This document shows positions 7,966 through 15,984 of a stretch of DNA of 64,000 nt, in pieces. How positions within the stretch are numbered: position 1 is the stretch's first letter; every line of letters starts with the position of its first letter. Below the pieces are notes generated by a model. The model did not search any database. It saw only the letters and a program-made list of their open reading frames with translations, and was not told the origin of the DNA. Origin of the DNA: Abyssibacter sp036156195 (GTDB taxonomy: Bacteria > Pseudomonadota > Gammaproteobacteria > Nevskiales > OUC007); NCBI GenBank assembly GCA_036156195.1, contig JAYZUZ010000005.1, forward strand, positions 110,009 to 174,008. The letters run 5' to 3'. Both the position numbers and the translations under genes were made by a program.

Positions 7966-7993
7966 TTATGGTGTACGGGCTTGTACACCGTAA
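7966..7993. promoter_or_regulatory. 28-base inverted repeat upstream of the ThDP-enzyme gene
   Basis: The arms TTATGGTGTAC (7966-7976) and GTACACCGTAA (7983-7993) pair with one mismatch across a 6-base spacer GGGCTT. The element lies 32 bases before the TTG start of the acetolactate-synthase-like gene. Its symmetry and position suggest a repressor or activator site. It is unlike the palindromes in front of the monooxygenase gene, so a different regulator is expected. No T-run follows, which argues against a terminator. Confidence 0.5.
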
Positions 7994-8025
7994 GATGCTC
8001 CGGACACCCACGCGAGAGCGCTGCG

Positions 8026-9678
8026 TTGAAAACTTCAGATCTGCTGGTCCGATGCCTGGAGCGAGAGGGCATCGAGTACATCTTCGGCGTCCCTGGCGAG
8101 GAGAACGCCGATTTCATGCTGTCGCTGGAGGGCTCCAGCATTCAGTTCATCCTGACCCGCCACGAGCAGGGCGCGGCATTCATGGCAGAAGCCTATGGCC
8201 GGTTGACCGGGAACCCAGCCGTATGCCTGGGGACGCTGGGGCCGGGGGCAACCAATCTGCTCACCGGTGTCGCAGACGCCAACATGGACCGTGCGCCGTT
8301 GATCTGCATCACCGGGCAGGGTGCGACGAGCCGTCAGCACAAGGAAAGCCACCAGATCATGAACGTGGTGGATATGTACGAGCCGGTGACCAAGTGGTCG
8401 CAAACCATTACTGACCCGGATGCGGTGCCTGAGATCGTCCGTAAGGCCGTGCGGGTTGCCCGTCGCGAAAAACCCGGCGCGGTGCTGATCGAGCTGCCGG
8501 AGAATCTGGCCAAGCGGGATGCCGGCACCGATCCCATCGAACCCCGACGCTTCCGTCGACCGGTGCCCGACGACAAGATTGTGGATCGTGCCTACGAATT
8601 GCTGCGCAAGGCCCGGTCCCCGGTCATCATCGCGGGCAATGGCGCGATTCGTCGCCGCGCCTCACACCAACTGCGCGCGTTGTGCGACCGCACTGGGATT
8701 GGGGTGATGAGTACCTTCATGGGCAAAGGTGCCGTGGACATGGATGCGACGTATTCGCTGTTCACCATCGGCCTGGGTCAGCGTGACTACGTGGTGGATG
8801 CCCTGGAAGCGGCGGATGTCGTGATCACCCTGGGCTACGACATGGTCGAGTACCCGCCGAGCCGCTGGAATGCCGGTGGTGATCGTTGCGCGGTGATCCA
8901 CATCGATTTCGAACCGGCGGAGATTGATCGCGACTACCACCCGGATGTCGAAGTGGTCGGCGATCTCGCACATTGTCTGTGGATGCTCAACAAGCGCTTC
9001 GAGCGCGACGGGGTGCCCGAATACGATTTCACCGTGCAGGCCGAAGTGCGCGAGCGCATGCTCGCGGAGTTTCGTGAACACGCAGACGATGCCGGGGAGG
9101 GGCCGATCCGTCCCCAGAAGGCGATTTGGGATGTGCGCCAGGCGCTGTCGGCGGGCGACATTCTGTTGTCCGGCGTCGGTGCCCACAAGATGTGGATCGC
9201 CCGCTATTACCACTGTCACGAACCCAACTGCTGCCTGATACCGAATGGGTTCTGTTCCATGGGCCAGCCCCTGCCGGGCGCGATTGCAGCACACCTGGTC
9301 CATCCGGATCGCAAGATTCTGGGCATTGCCGGCGATGGTGATTTTCTGATGAATGTTCAGGAGATGGAAACCGCAACGCGGCTCAACGCCGATATCACGT
9401 TGTTGGTGTGGGAGGACGGCGGATACGGGCTCATCTCCTGGAAACAGCAGGATGAGTTCAATCGGCACACCAATCTGTCCTTCGGGAATCCAGACTGGCT
9501 CCAGCTGGCTGCAAGCTTCGGGTGGCAGGGGGCGTATGTGCAGCGGGCGGCCGATCTCCGGCCTGCACTCGACGCGGCGCTGGCCCATCGAGGCCCATCG
9601 CTGGTCGTGATGCCGGTGGACTACCGAGAGAACCAGAAACTCACCGAACGGCTGGGCCGGATCAAAGTCAATAACTAA
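8026..9678 (+). CDS. Thiamine-diphosphate-dependent enzyme, acetolactate synthase large-subunit-like
   Basis: The 550-residue protein has the three-part ThDP fold: an N-terminal pyrimidine-binding domain with the activating Glu in RHEQGAAFMAEAYGR, a central domain, and a C-terminal diphosphate-binding domain with GDGDFLMN (GDG...N motif). It resembles catabolic acetolactate synthases and related decarboxylases (AlsS/IlvB-like). No ilvN small subunit is nearby, so branched-chain amino acid synthesis is unlikely. The start is taken as TTG at 8026 because conserved homology begins at KTSDLLVRCL and an upstream TTG (7981) falls inside the inverted repeat. It probably forms an operon with the aldehyde dehydrogenase 65 bases downstream. 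Confidence 0.82.
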   Translation: MKTSDLLVRCLEREGIEYIFGVPGEENADFMLSLEGSSIQFILTRHEQGAAFMAEAYGRLTGNPAVCLGTLGPGATNLLTGVADANMDRAPLICITGQGATSRQHKESHQIMNVVDMYEPVTKWSQTITDPDAVPEIVRKAVRVARREKPGAVLIELPENLAKRDAGTDPIEPRRFRRPVPDDKIVDRAYELLRKARSPVIIAGNGAIRRRASHQLRALCDRTGIGVMSTFMGKGAVDMDATYSLFTIGLGQRDYVVDALEAADVVITLGYDMVEYPPSRWNAGGDRCAVIHIDFEPAEIDRDYHPDVEVVGDLAHCLWMLNKRFERDGVPEYDFTVQAEVRERMLAEFREHADDAGEGPIRPQKAIWDVRQALSAGDILLSGVGAHKMWIARYYHCHEPNCCLIPNGFCSMGQPLPGAIAAHLVHPDRKILGIAGDGDFLMNVQEMETATRLNADITLLVWEDGGYGLISWKQQDEFNRHTNLSFGNPDWLQLAASFGWQGAYVQRAADLRPALDAALAHRGPSLVVMPVDYRENQKLTERLGRIKVNN

Positions 9679-9685
9679 CACCCGT

Positions 9686-9716
9686 CGCCGGCGCATCGAG
9701 GCAGGCCGCGCCGGCG
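9686..9716 (+). other. Hairpin between ThDP enzyme and aldehyde dehydrogenase genes
   Basis: CGCCGGCGC (9686-9694) and GCGCCGGCG (9708-9716) form a perfect 9-base stem with a 13-base loop, just after the ThDP-enzyme stop. There is no following T-run, so it is not a standard terminator. It may stabilise the upstream mRNA or set the ratio of the two products. Confidence 0.4.
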
Positions 9717-9743
9717 TCTGCATCCATTGATTCAGGAGGACGC

Positions 9744-11174
9744 ATGCTGAAGGAGCAATACCCCTATTACCTCGCCAACAAGCCGGTTCAAGCGAACACG
9801 GACCTGGAGGTGACCGACAAGTACCAGGGGGGCGTGGCAACACGCGTGGCCTTGGCGGATGCCCAGGTGCTGGACCAGGCCATTGCCGCGGCAGAGGGGG
9901 CCACAGCGGGGATGGCGGCACTCAAGCCCTATCAGCGTCGTGAGGTGCTAGAGCACTGCGTGACTCGATTCCGCGAGCGCTTCGACGAACTGGCTGAGAG
10001 TCTTTGCATCGAGGCCGGCAAGCCGATCAAGGACGCCGAGGGCGAGGTGACCCGCCTCATCGAAACCTTCCGAGTCGCGGCCGCGGAGACCGAGCGCGAC
10101 ATCGGCTCGGTTGTTCCCCTGGCCAATGCAGCGCGGGCTGCAGACTACGAGGGGATGTACAAGCGCGTGCCCATCGGCCCTTGTGCCTTTATCTCACCGT
10201 TCAACTTTCCGCTGAACCTCGCTGCCCACAAGGTGGCGCCTGCGATTGCCGCGGGCTGTCCCTTTGTGCTCAAGCCAGCGTCTCGCACGCCTGTCGGCGC
10301 GCTGATCATTGGCGAAACCCTGGCCGAGACGGATTTACCCGAGGGTGCGTTTTCGATACTCCCGATGACGCGCAAGGCGGCCGATGCCCTTGTGGAAGAC
10401 GATCGCCTCAAGCTGCTCTCGTTCACCGGCTCCGACACGGTGGGCTGGGCGCTCAAGGCTCGGGCCGGCAAGAAAAAGGTCGTCATGGAGCTGGGTGGCA
10501 ATGCTGCCTGCATCATCGACGAAACCTGGGATGATCTGGACGATGCGGTGGCCCGCCTGATCATCGGTGCGTTCTATCAGTCTGGTCAGAGCTGTATCGG
10601 TGTACAGCGCGTGCTCGTACACAGTAGCCGGTACGAGGAGGTGCGTGATCGTTTTGTGGACGCCGCCCAGCAACTCAAAGCCGGTGACCCGAGGGATCGC
10701 GAGACATTCATCGGGCCGATGATCTCCGAAGGAGAAGCCCAACGCCTGCACGGGTGGATTCAGGAAGCAGAAGCATCCGGTGGCCGCATTCTGTGTGGCG
10801 GTCAGCGCGACGGGGCCATGCTGCAGGCGACGCTCATGGAAAACGTGGCCGAAGACCAGAAATTGGTCACCGAAGAGGCCTTCGGGCCGGCAGCTGTGCT
10901 GTCCAGCTTTGACGATTTTGATGAGGCGCTAGAGGTGGTCAACAACAGCCGTTTCGGTTTGCAGGCGGGTGTGTTCACCCGTGATCTGTACCGCATGCAA
11001 CGCGCCTGGGATCGCTTGGACGTCGGCGGCGTCATCATCGGCGATGTGCCGTCCTGGCGCACCGATCAAATGCCCTATGGCGGGGTGAAGGACAGCGGGC
11101 TGGGCCGCGAAGGGCTGCGCTTTGCTATCGACGACATGTCCGAGATTCGCCTGCTGGCGATTCGTACACCCTGA
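9744..11174 (+). CDS. NAD(P)-dependent aldehyde dehydrogenase
   Basis: The 476-residue protein is a full-length ALDH: FISPFNFPLNL in the cofactor-binding region, the general-base Glu in VMELGGN, and the catalytic Cys in FYQSGQSCIGVQR. It oxidises an aldehyde to an acid; closest features are to lactaldehyde, phosphonoacetaldehyde or sulfoacetaldehyde dehydrogenase-like groups, but the substrate is not determined. A strong AGGAGG ribosome site precedes the ATG. Pairing with a ThDP enzyme suggests that the ThDP enzyme releases or condenses an aldehyde that this enzyme then oxidises, which is inference. Confidence 0.88.
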   Translation: MLKEQYPYYLANKPVQANTDLEVTDKYQGGVATRVALADAQVLDQAIAAAEGATAGMAALKPYQRREVLEHCVTRFRERFDELAESLCIEAGKPIKDAEGEVTRLIETFRVAAAETERDIGSVVPLANAARAADYEGMYKRVPIGPCAFISPFNFPLNLAAHKVAPAIAAGCPFVLKPASRTPVGALIIGETLAETDLPEGAFSILPMTRKAADALVEDDRLKLLSFTGSDTVGWALKARAGKKKVVMELGGNAACIIDETWDDLDDAVARLIIGAFYQSGQSCIGVQRVLVHSSRYEEVRDRFVDAAQQLKAGDPRDRETFIGPMISEGEAQRLHGWIQEAEASGGRILCGGQRDGAMLQATLMENVAEDQKLVTEEAFGPAAVLSSFDDFDEALEVVNNSRFGLQAGVFTRDLYRMQRAWDRLDVGGVIIGDVPSWRTDQMPYGGVKDSGLGREGLRFAIDDMSEIRLLAIRTP

Positions 11175-11200
11175 CCGGCGTGCCGGCGGCGGAAAACGCG

Positions 11201-11229
11201 TTGCGCGGTTAAGGCAGTTTGCGTATAGT
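11201..11229 (+). promoter_or_regulatory. Sigma-70 promoter of tRNA-Pro
   Basis: A -35 TTGCGC (11201-11206) and a -10 TATAGT (11224-11229) are separated by exactly 17 bases. The tRNA begins 36 bases after the -10. Confidence 0.65.
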
Positions 11230-11264
11230 CCGCCGCCGGTTGGGGCGCAGCCCTGACCACGGTT

Positions 11265-11341
11265 CGGGGTGTAGCTCAGCCTGGTAGAGCACTGTCTTCG
11301 GGAGGCAGGGGTCGTAGGTTCAAATCCTGTCACCCCGACCA
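11265..11341 (+). tRNA. tRNA-Pro (anticodon CGG)
   Basis: A 77-base cloverleaf. The acceptor stem CGGGGTG pairs with CACCCCG, the D arm is AGCTC...GAGC, the anticodon stem CTGTC/GGCAG encloses loop TTCGGGA (anticodon CGG, Pro codon CCG), and the T arm carries GGTTCAAATCC. The CCA end is encoded. A promoter lies upstream, and a terminator hairpin follows at 11374. Confidence 0.96.
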
Positions 11342-11373
11342 ATGATTTCGAGCGGCCCATCGGGGCCGGACGC

Positions 11374-11403
11374 AAAAAAGGCGACCTTCGGGTCGCCTTT
11401 TTT
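11374..11403. terminator. Bidirectional Rho-independent terminator between tRNA-Pro and ispB
   Basis: The stem GGCGACC-TTCG-GGTCGCC (11380-11397) has a stable UUCG tetraloop and is flanked by an A-run (11374-11379) and a T-run (11398-11403). It can end transcripts of both the tRNA (plus) and the convergent ispB gene (minus). Confidence 0.85.
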
Positions 11404-11425
11404 GTTGTTCGATCCCGGGTGCGTT

Positions 11426-12394
11426 CTAGCTGATTCGCTCAACAGCAAAGCGCGCGAGCCCGGCCAGGGTGTCGCGCTGGGCGGTAGCGGGCAATGCCTC
11501 CAGGGCGGCCACTGCATCGTCGGCGTACTGCCGGGCCAGCTGTAAGGTCTGATCAATGGCGCCGGTGGCGTGGATGTCCACGACAATGGCACTGAGCTCT
11601 TCGTCCGTTGCCTCGGTGATGGCCCGGCGCACCCGTGCCTGGGCCTCGGATGTACCGTCGCGCAGCACGCGTAGCAGGGGGAGGGTGGGCTTGCCTTCAG
11701 CAAGATCGTCGCCCACATGCTTGCCCAGCGCTTCTTCGTCGCCCAGATAGTCCAGGGCGTCATCCACCAGCTGAAACGCCATGCCCAGCGCTTGGCCGTA
11801 ACGGTCCATGGCGTCGATCTCTGTCTGGGCTGAACCTGCCAGTAGCGCCGGGAGCATCGTCGCGGCCCGGAATAGTCGCGCGGTCTTGCGATCAATGACA
11901 TCCAGGTACTGCGCTTCGCTGATGTCAGGGTTGCCGACGTTCATAAGTTGCAGCACCTCGCCTTCGGCAATGGCATTGGTGGTGCTGGCCAGCAGTTCCA
12001 TGACCGCCATGGTGTCCAGGCGGACCATGAGTTCAAAGGCCCGTGAGTACAGGAAATCGCCCGTCAGCACGCTGGCGGCGTTGCCGAACGCAGCATTGGC
12101 AGTTGCCCGTCCGCGGCGCAGCGTGGATTCGTCGACCACATCGTCGTGGAGCAGTGTGGCGGTGTGGATGAATTCGATGATCGCCGCAGCGCTGTGGACG
12201 CGGGCATCATCAAAGCCCAGTGCCTGGGCGGACAGCGCAACCAACGCTGGCCGCATCCGCTTTCCACCACCGGCCACAATGTGGTGACCGATCTGGTTGA
12301 TCAGGACGACGTCGGACTGCAGTTCGTCTCGAATCAGTTGGTCGATGGCGCCCATGTCGGCGGCAATTGGAGACAGCAGTTCGGCGAGTTCCAT
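11426..12394 (-). CDS. ispB: Octaprenyl/polyprenyl diphosphate synthase
   Basis: The 322-residue protein (E. coli IspB has 323) makes the long isoprenoid side chain of ubiquinone by adding isopentenyl units to farnesyl diphosphate. The two Asp-rich motifs are present: LLHDDVVDES (first) and LVDDALDYLGD (second), as is GGGKRMRP for diphosphate binding. The start at 12394 (MELAELLSPI) is chosen because the homologous region begins there; a longer frame from TTG 12451 adds 19 unconserved residues. It is divergent from rplU, the arrangement seen in many gammaproteobacteria. Confidence 0.93.
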   Translation of the reverse strand: MELAELLSPIAADMGAIDQLIRDELQSDVVLINQIGHHIVAGGGKRMRPALVALSAQALGFDDARVHSAAAIIEFIHTATLLHDDVVDESTLRRGRATANAAFGNAASVLTGDFLYSRAFELMVRLDTMAVMELLASTTNAIAEGEVLQLMNVGNPDISEAQYLDVIDRKTARLFRAATMLPALLAGSAQTEIDAMDRYGQALGMAFQLVDDALDYLGDEEALGKHVGDDLAEGKPTLPLLRVLRDGTSEAQARVRRAITEATDEELSAIVVDIHATGAIDQTLQLARQYADDAVAALEALPATAQRDTLAGLARFAVERIS

Positions 12395-12552
12395 TCGTTT
12401 CGAGGGCAGGGTGATTGCGCGGATGCTAGCCGCCCGGGTCGACAGGGACAACCCGCGCCTCGTTTAAGCGATTGATTTTCTGGCAGAAGCCCTGCAATGT
12501 CAGCATCTGGTGCATCGCTTCCGGTGAGCAACGCACATTCCGTGAATTTGCG

Positions 12553-12581
12553 TTGACCCGAAGGGGTTCTATCCGTAGAAT
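12553..12581 (+). promoter_or_regulatory. Sigma-70 promoter of rplU-rpmA
   Basis: A -35 TTGACC (12553-12558) and a -10 TAGAAT (12576-12581) are separated by 17 bases. They lie 60 bases before the rplU start, in the divergent gap with ispB. Confidence 0.75.
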
Positions 12582-12641
12582 TCGCGCCCTTGAATTTTGG
12601 CCGTAGCGCGCGTGCTGCGGCCTAGTCCCGGAGATTTCCAG

Positions 12642-12953
12642 ATGTACGCGGTCATTAAGACAGGTGGCAAGCAGTATCGCGTGGCCGAAGGCGACGTGAT
12701 TCGCGTTGAAACCCTCGAAGCCAACGCCGGTGAAACCATTACCTTTGACGAGGTGCTCATGGTGGGTGAAGGCGAGTCGAGTAAGGTCGGCACGCCTTAT
12801 GTGGATGGTTCCAGCGTCACGGCTGAAGTCACGGCCGAAGGTCGGGGCGACAAGATCCGCGTCATCAAGTTCAAGCGTCGCCAGGGTTACAAGCGCACCA
12901 TTGGCCATCGCCAGAACTACACCGAACTGAAGATTACCGGCATCGCCGGCTAA
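12642..12953 (+). CDS. rplU: 50S ribosomal protein L21
   Basis: The 103-residue protein begins MYAVIKTGGKQYRV, the standard L21 N terminus, and ends with the RRQGYKRTIGHRQNYTELKI block that contacts 23S rRNA with L20. Its length equals that of E. coli L21. The start follows a GGAG ribosome site; an in-frame codon further upstream (12597) would extend into the leader and is rejected. It is co-transcribed with rpmA 11 bases downstream from the promoter at 12553. Confidence 0.97.
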   Translation: MYAVIKTGGKQYRVAEGDVIRVETLEANAGETITFDEVLMVGEGESSKVGTPYVDGSSVTAEVTAEGRGDKIRVIKFKRRQGYKRTIGHRQNYTELKITGIAG

Positions 12954-12964
12954 GGAGCACACTC

Positions 12965-13231
12965 ATGGCACATAAAAAGGCAGGCGGTAGTACTCGCAAC
13001 GGCCGCGACTCAGAGTCCAAACGACTTGGCGTCAAGGCCTTTGGTGGCGAAGTCGTTTCCGCCGGTAGCATCATCGTGCGCCAGCGTGGCACCCGTTTCC
13101 GTGCGGGCGAGAACGCAGGTGTGGGCAAGGATCACACCGTGTTCGCCAAGGTTGATGGCCGAGTCGTGTTCGAAGTGAAGGGCGCCGAGAAGCGCAAGTT
13201 CGTGCGCATCGAGCCTGTCGAGCTGGCCTAA
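12965..13231 (+). CDS. rpmA: 50S ribosomal protein L27
   Basis: The 88-residue protein starts MAHKKAGGSTRNGRDSESKR, typical of L27, whose N-terminal tail reaches the peptidyl-transferase centre. The core IIVRQRGTRFRAGENAGVGKDHT is fully conserved. There is no N-terminal extension of the kind cleaved in Firmicutes. It sits between rplU and a strong terminator (13255-13286), with obgE after that. Confidence 0.98.
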   Translation: MAHKKAGGSTRNGRDSESKRLGVKAFGGEVVSAGSIIVRQRGTRFRAGENAGVGKDHTVFAKVDGRVVFEVKGAEKRKFVRIEPVELA

Positions 13232-13254
13232 GCCGCTCGCCGCGAATGCGAAAA

Positions 13255-13286
13255 GGCCTCGCCGGCGTGCCGGCGGGGCCTTTTTT
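13255..13286 (+). terminator. Rho-independent terminator after rpmA
   Basis: GGCCTCGCCGGC and GCCGGCGGGGCC form a 12-base stem (one G-T pair) with a 2-base loop, followed by six T residues. It separates the ribosomal protein genes from obgE and may be only partly efficient, since no clear promoter is visible in the 54 bases before obgE. Confidence 0.85.
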
Positions 13287-13340
13287 GTATGTCGGGTGTC
13301 ATCATGGGTGCCGTAGCCAGCGCACCGTGGAGTGTCTGCG

Positions 13341-14384
13341 ATGAAGTTTGTTGATGAAGCCGTGATCACGGTCGAGGCCGGCGACGGCGGAAATGGCTGT
13401 GTCAGCTTCCGTCGCGAAAAATATGTGCCCTTTGGCGGACCAGACGGCGGCGACGGCGGCGACGGCGGTCACGTGTGGGCCGTCGCCGATGAAGAGATCA
13501 ACACGCTCGCCGATTTCCGATTCACTCGGCGGTTCGCCGCCAAACGTGGCGAGAACGGGCGCGGTGCAAACTGCACCGGTGCGCGCGGGGATGACTGTGA
13601 AATCCCCATGCCTCTCGGAACGGTCATCCAGGACTTGGAGACGGGCGAAACCATCGGGGATTTGTCCATGCCGGGTCAGCGCATCATGGTTGCGCACGGC
13701 GGCTGGCATGGCATTGGAAACGCGCGCTACAAGAGCAGCACCAATCGTGCGCCGCGCCAGTTTACGCCGGGTAAGCCTGGGGACCAGCGCAAGCTGAAGC
13801 TGGAACTCAAGCTGATTGCGGACGTCGGCTTGGCGGGCCTTCCTAATGCAGGCAAGTCCAGCCTCATCAGCGCAGTGTCGGCTGCCCGACCCAAGGTCGC
13901 GGACTACCCGTTTACAACCCTGCATCCCAACCTGGGTGTTGTGCGCGTCGGGCCTGCGGAAAGCTTCGTCATGGTCGACGTGCCTGGATTGATTGAAGGC
14001 GCAGCCGAAGGTGTCGGGCTGGGACATCGCTTCCTGCGGCATCTGCAGCGCACGCGTCTCATCCTCCACCTGGTCGAACCCGCGGCCGCTACGGGTGAGT
14101 CACCGCTTGACGGTGTACAGACCATAACCGACGAGTTGGAGCAATACGGCGAGGAGGTGGCGGGTATCACCCGTTGGCTCGTGTTGACCAAGGCCGATGT
14201 GCTGGGCGAACAGGGGGCTGAGGACGCGTTGCGTGAGCTGGTCGGTGATCTGGGGTGGGAAGGACCGGCCTACGCCATCTCCAGTCATTCCGGCCACGGG
14301 CTCAAGCCGTTGTTGCACGACATCTACGAGCACCTTCATCAGGCCGCCGAGCTGACATCCGATGAGGAAGACGCTTCGGCATGA
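13341..14384 (+). CDS. obgE: Obg/CgtA GTPase, ribosome assembly
   Basis: The 347-residue protein has the glycine-rich Obg fold (MKFVDEAVITV, then GGPDGGDGGDGGHVW) and a GTPase domain with P-loop GLPNAGKSS, switch DYPFTTLHP, G3 DVPGLIEGA and G4 TKAD. It assists 50S subunit maturation and links growth to nucleotide state. The ATG at 13341 is preferred over the in-frame codon at 13332 because E. coli Obg begins at the same MKFVDEA. It overlaps proB by four bases. Confidence 0.96.
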   Translation: MKFVDEAVITVEAGDGGNGCVSFRREKYVPFGGPDGGDGGDGGHVWAVADEEINTLADFRFTRRFAAKRGENGRGANCTGARGDDCEIPMPLGTVIQDLETGETIGDLSMPGQRIMVAHGGWHGIGNARYKSSTNRAPRQFTPGKPGDQRKLKLELKLIADVGLAGLPNAGKSSLISAVSAARPKVADYPFTTLHPNLGVVRVGPAESFVMVDVPGLIEGAAEGVGLGHRFLRHLQRTRLILHLVEPAAATGESPLDGVQTITDELEQYGEEVAGITRWLVLTKADVLGEQGAEDALRELVGDLGWEGPAYAISSHSGHGLKPLLHDIYEHLHQAAELTSDEEDASA

Positions 14385-15496
14385 CCGCTGCGACTAGACG
14401 GCGGCTGGTCGTCAAGATTGGCAGCGCGCTGATCACCAATGGTGGGCGTGGGCTGGATCGCGCGGGCATAGAGCGCTGGGCCGCCCAGGTGGCCGCTGCG
14501 CGTGCGGGGGGAACCGAGGTGGTCATCGTCTCCTCCGGTGCGGTCGCAGAAGGCATGGCCCGCATGGGCTGGGCGCAGCGGCCGGACGCGCTTGACCGGC
14601 TGCAGGCGGCTGCCGCGATTGGTCAGATGGGGCTGACCCAGGCCTGGGGCGATGCCTTTGGGCGCCACGGACTGCACACCGCTCAGGTGTTGCTGACGCA
14701 CGACGATGTCGCCAATCGACGGCGCTATCTCAATGCCCGCTCGACCTTGTTGTCGCTGCTTTCGGTTGGCGCTATTCCCGTGATCAACGAGAACGATACG
14801 GTGGCCACCGATGAGATTCGATTCGGTGACAACGACCGTCTGGGCGCGGTGGCGGCGCAGCTCGTCGAAGCCGATGGCTTGATTATTCTTACCGACCAAC
14901 CGGGGTTGATGACGGCGGACCCGCGCAAGGACCCGACTGCGACGCTCATCGAGCAGGGTGAAGCCGGAGATCCGACATTACGCCTGTATGCAGCGGGTGG
15001 AGCTGGCCGGTTGGGCCGCGGGGGGATGTTGACCAAGCTTGATGCGGCCGCACTGGCCGCTCGCAGCGGTGCCTGGACGCTGTTGCTGGATGGCCGCGAG
15101 GTCGATGCGCTGCCCAGGGCATTCATGGGGACGGCCCGCGGAACGCGTCTGGCGCCAAAGGGCGCTGTGCTGGCTGCGCGCAAACGCTGGATTGCCGGGC
15201 GTCTGCGCGTTGCAGGTACCGTGCAGCTGGACCCAGGGGCCGTCGCCGCGCTGACCCGTCAGGGCGGGAGTCTTCTGCCGGTGGGGGTGGTCGGGGTCTC
15301 CGGCGCGTTTCGTCGGGGTGATCTGATCGCCTGCGAGGATCCTGGCGGCCGGCGTGTTGCGGTGGGTCTCAGCAACTATTCAGCGGAAGAGGCAGAACAG
15401 ATTGCAGGCTGCGCCAGCCATGAGCTTGTGGACAAGCTTGGCTACGTGGGCGATGTCGAACTGATCCACCGAGACAATCTGGCGTTGGAGTCCTGA
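14381..15496 (+). CDS. proB: Glutamate 5-kinase
   Basis: The 371-residue protein carries an N-terminal amino-acid-kinase domain (VVKIGSALIT, VSSGAVAEGM, NENDTV, FGDNDRLGA) and a C-terminal PUA domain (about residues 275-365). It phosphorylates glutamate in the first step of proline synthesis and is normally feedback-inhibited by proline. Translation is coupled to obgE through an ATGA overlap. The order obgE-proB matches Pseudomonas. proA is not in the window. Confidence 0.95.
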   Translation: MTAATRRRLVVKIGSALITNGGRGLDRAGIERWAAQVAAARAGGTEVVIVSSGAVAEGMARMGWAQRPDALDRLQAAAAIGQMGLTQAWGDAFGRHGLHTAQVLLTHDDVANRRRYLNARSTLLSLLSVGAIPVINENDTVATDEIRFGDNDRLGAVAAQLVEADGLIILTDQPGLMTADPRKDPTATLIEQGEAGDPTLRLYAAGGAGRLGRGGMLTKLDAAALAARSGAWTLLLDGREVDALPRAFMGTARGTRLAPKGAVLAARKRWIAGRLRVAGTVQLDPGAVAALTRQGGSLLPVGVVGVSGAFRRGDLIACEDPGGRRVAVGLSNYSAEEAEQIAGCASHELVDKLGYVGDVELIHRDNLALES

Positions 15497-15528
15497 CCGG
15501 GGCCATGTCCAACAAAGCTTGCGCGCAT

Positions 15529-15557
15529 AAAAAAGCCGGCGGAAAGCCGGCTTTTTT
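15529..15557. terminator. Bidirectional terminator between proB and rpsT
   Basis: AAAAAAGCCGGC (15529-15540) and GCCGGCTTTTTT (15546-15557) are perfect complements around a 5-base loop. The A- and T-runs on either side let it stop both convergent genes, proB (plus) and rpsT (minus). Confidence 0.88.
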
Positions 15558-15586
15558 GAGCCAGTGACTGGCTCGACGTCCCGAGT

Positions 15587-15847
15587 TCAGAGCGCCTGAA
15601 TCTGCTTGGACAGGCGGCTCTTGTGGCGGGCTGCCTTATTGGCGTGGATCAGGCCCTTGCGTGCCATGCGGTCGATGACCGGAACTGCAGCCGTGTAGGC
15701 TGCCTGGGCAGCAGTCTTGTCACCGCTTTCGATCGCGTTCACCACTTTCTTGATGTAGGTGCGCGTCATGGAACGCTGGCTCATGTTGCGCTCGCGAGCC
15801 ACCTTGGCCTGCTTGGCGCGCTTGCGTGCTTGTGCGGAATTCGCCAC
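15587..15847 (-). CDS. rpsT: 30S ribosomal protein S20
   Basis: The 86-residue basic protein starts MANSAQARKRAKQA and is mostly helical, as expected for S20, which binds 16S rRNA near its 5' domain. Length equals that of E. coli S20 (87 residues) within one residue. It is transcribed alone, divergent from murJ, from a promoter at 15896-15923, and ends at the bidirectional terminator. Confidence 0.97.
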   Translation of the reverse strand: MANSAQARKRAKQAKVARERNMSQRSMTRTYIKKVVNAIESGDKTAAQAAYTAAVPVIDRMARKGLIHANKAARHKSRLSKQIQAL

Positions 15848-15895
15848 GTGTATCCTCTTCGAAAAACGGGTTGGCGGGTATTTGGAAGGCCGCGT

Positions 15896-15923
15896 ATTTT
15901 ATGGTGTTGGGCCGCAAAGTCAA
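15896..15923 (-). promoter_or_regulatory. Sigma-70 promoter of rpsT
   Basis: Read on the minus strand: -35 TTGACT (15918-15923) and -10 TAAAAT (15896-15901), with a 16-base spacer. It lies about 50 bases before the rpsT start. Confidence 0.65.
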
Positions 15924-15984
15924 TGATCCGTAGCGGATTTTCTTTATCCGATAATCTACGCGCCCGCTCGGCCTGGATCCTGTC

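Noticed and set aside
8662..9921. Long minus-strand frame opposite the ThDP-enzyme gene
   Set aside because: Low-complexity Pro/Arg/His-rich translation without homology; antisense to a clear enzyme.
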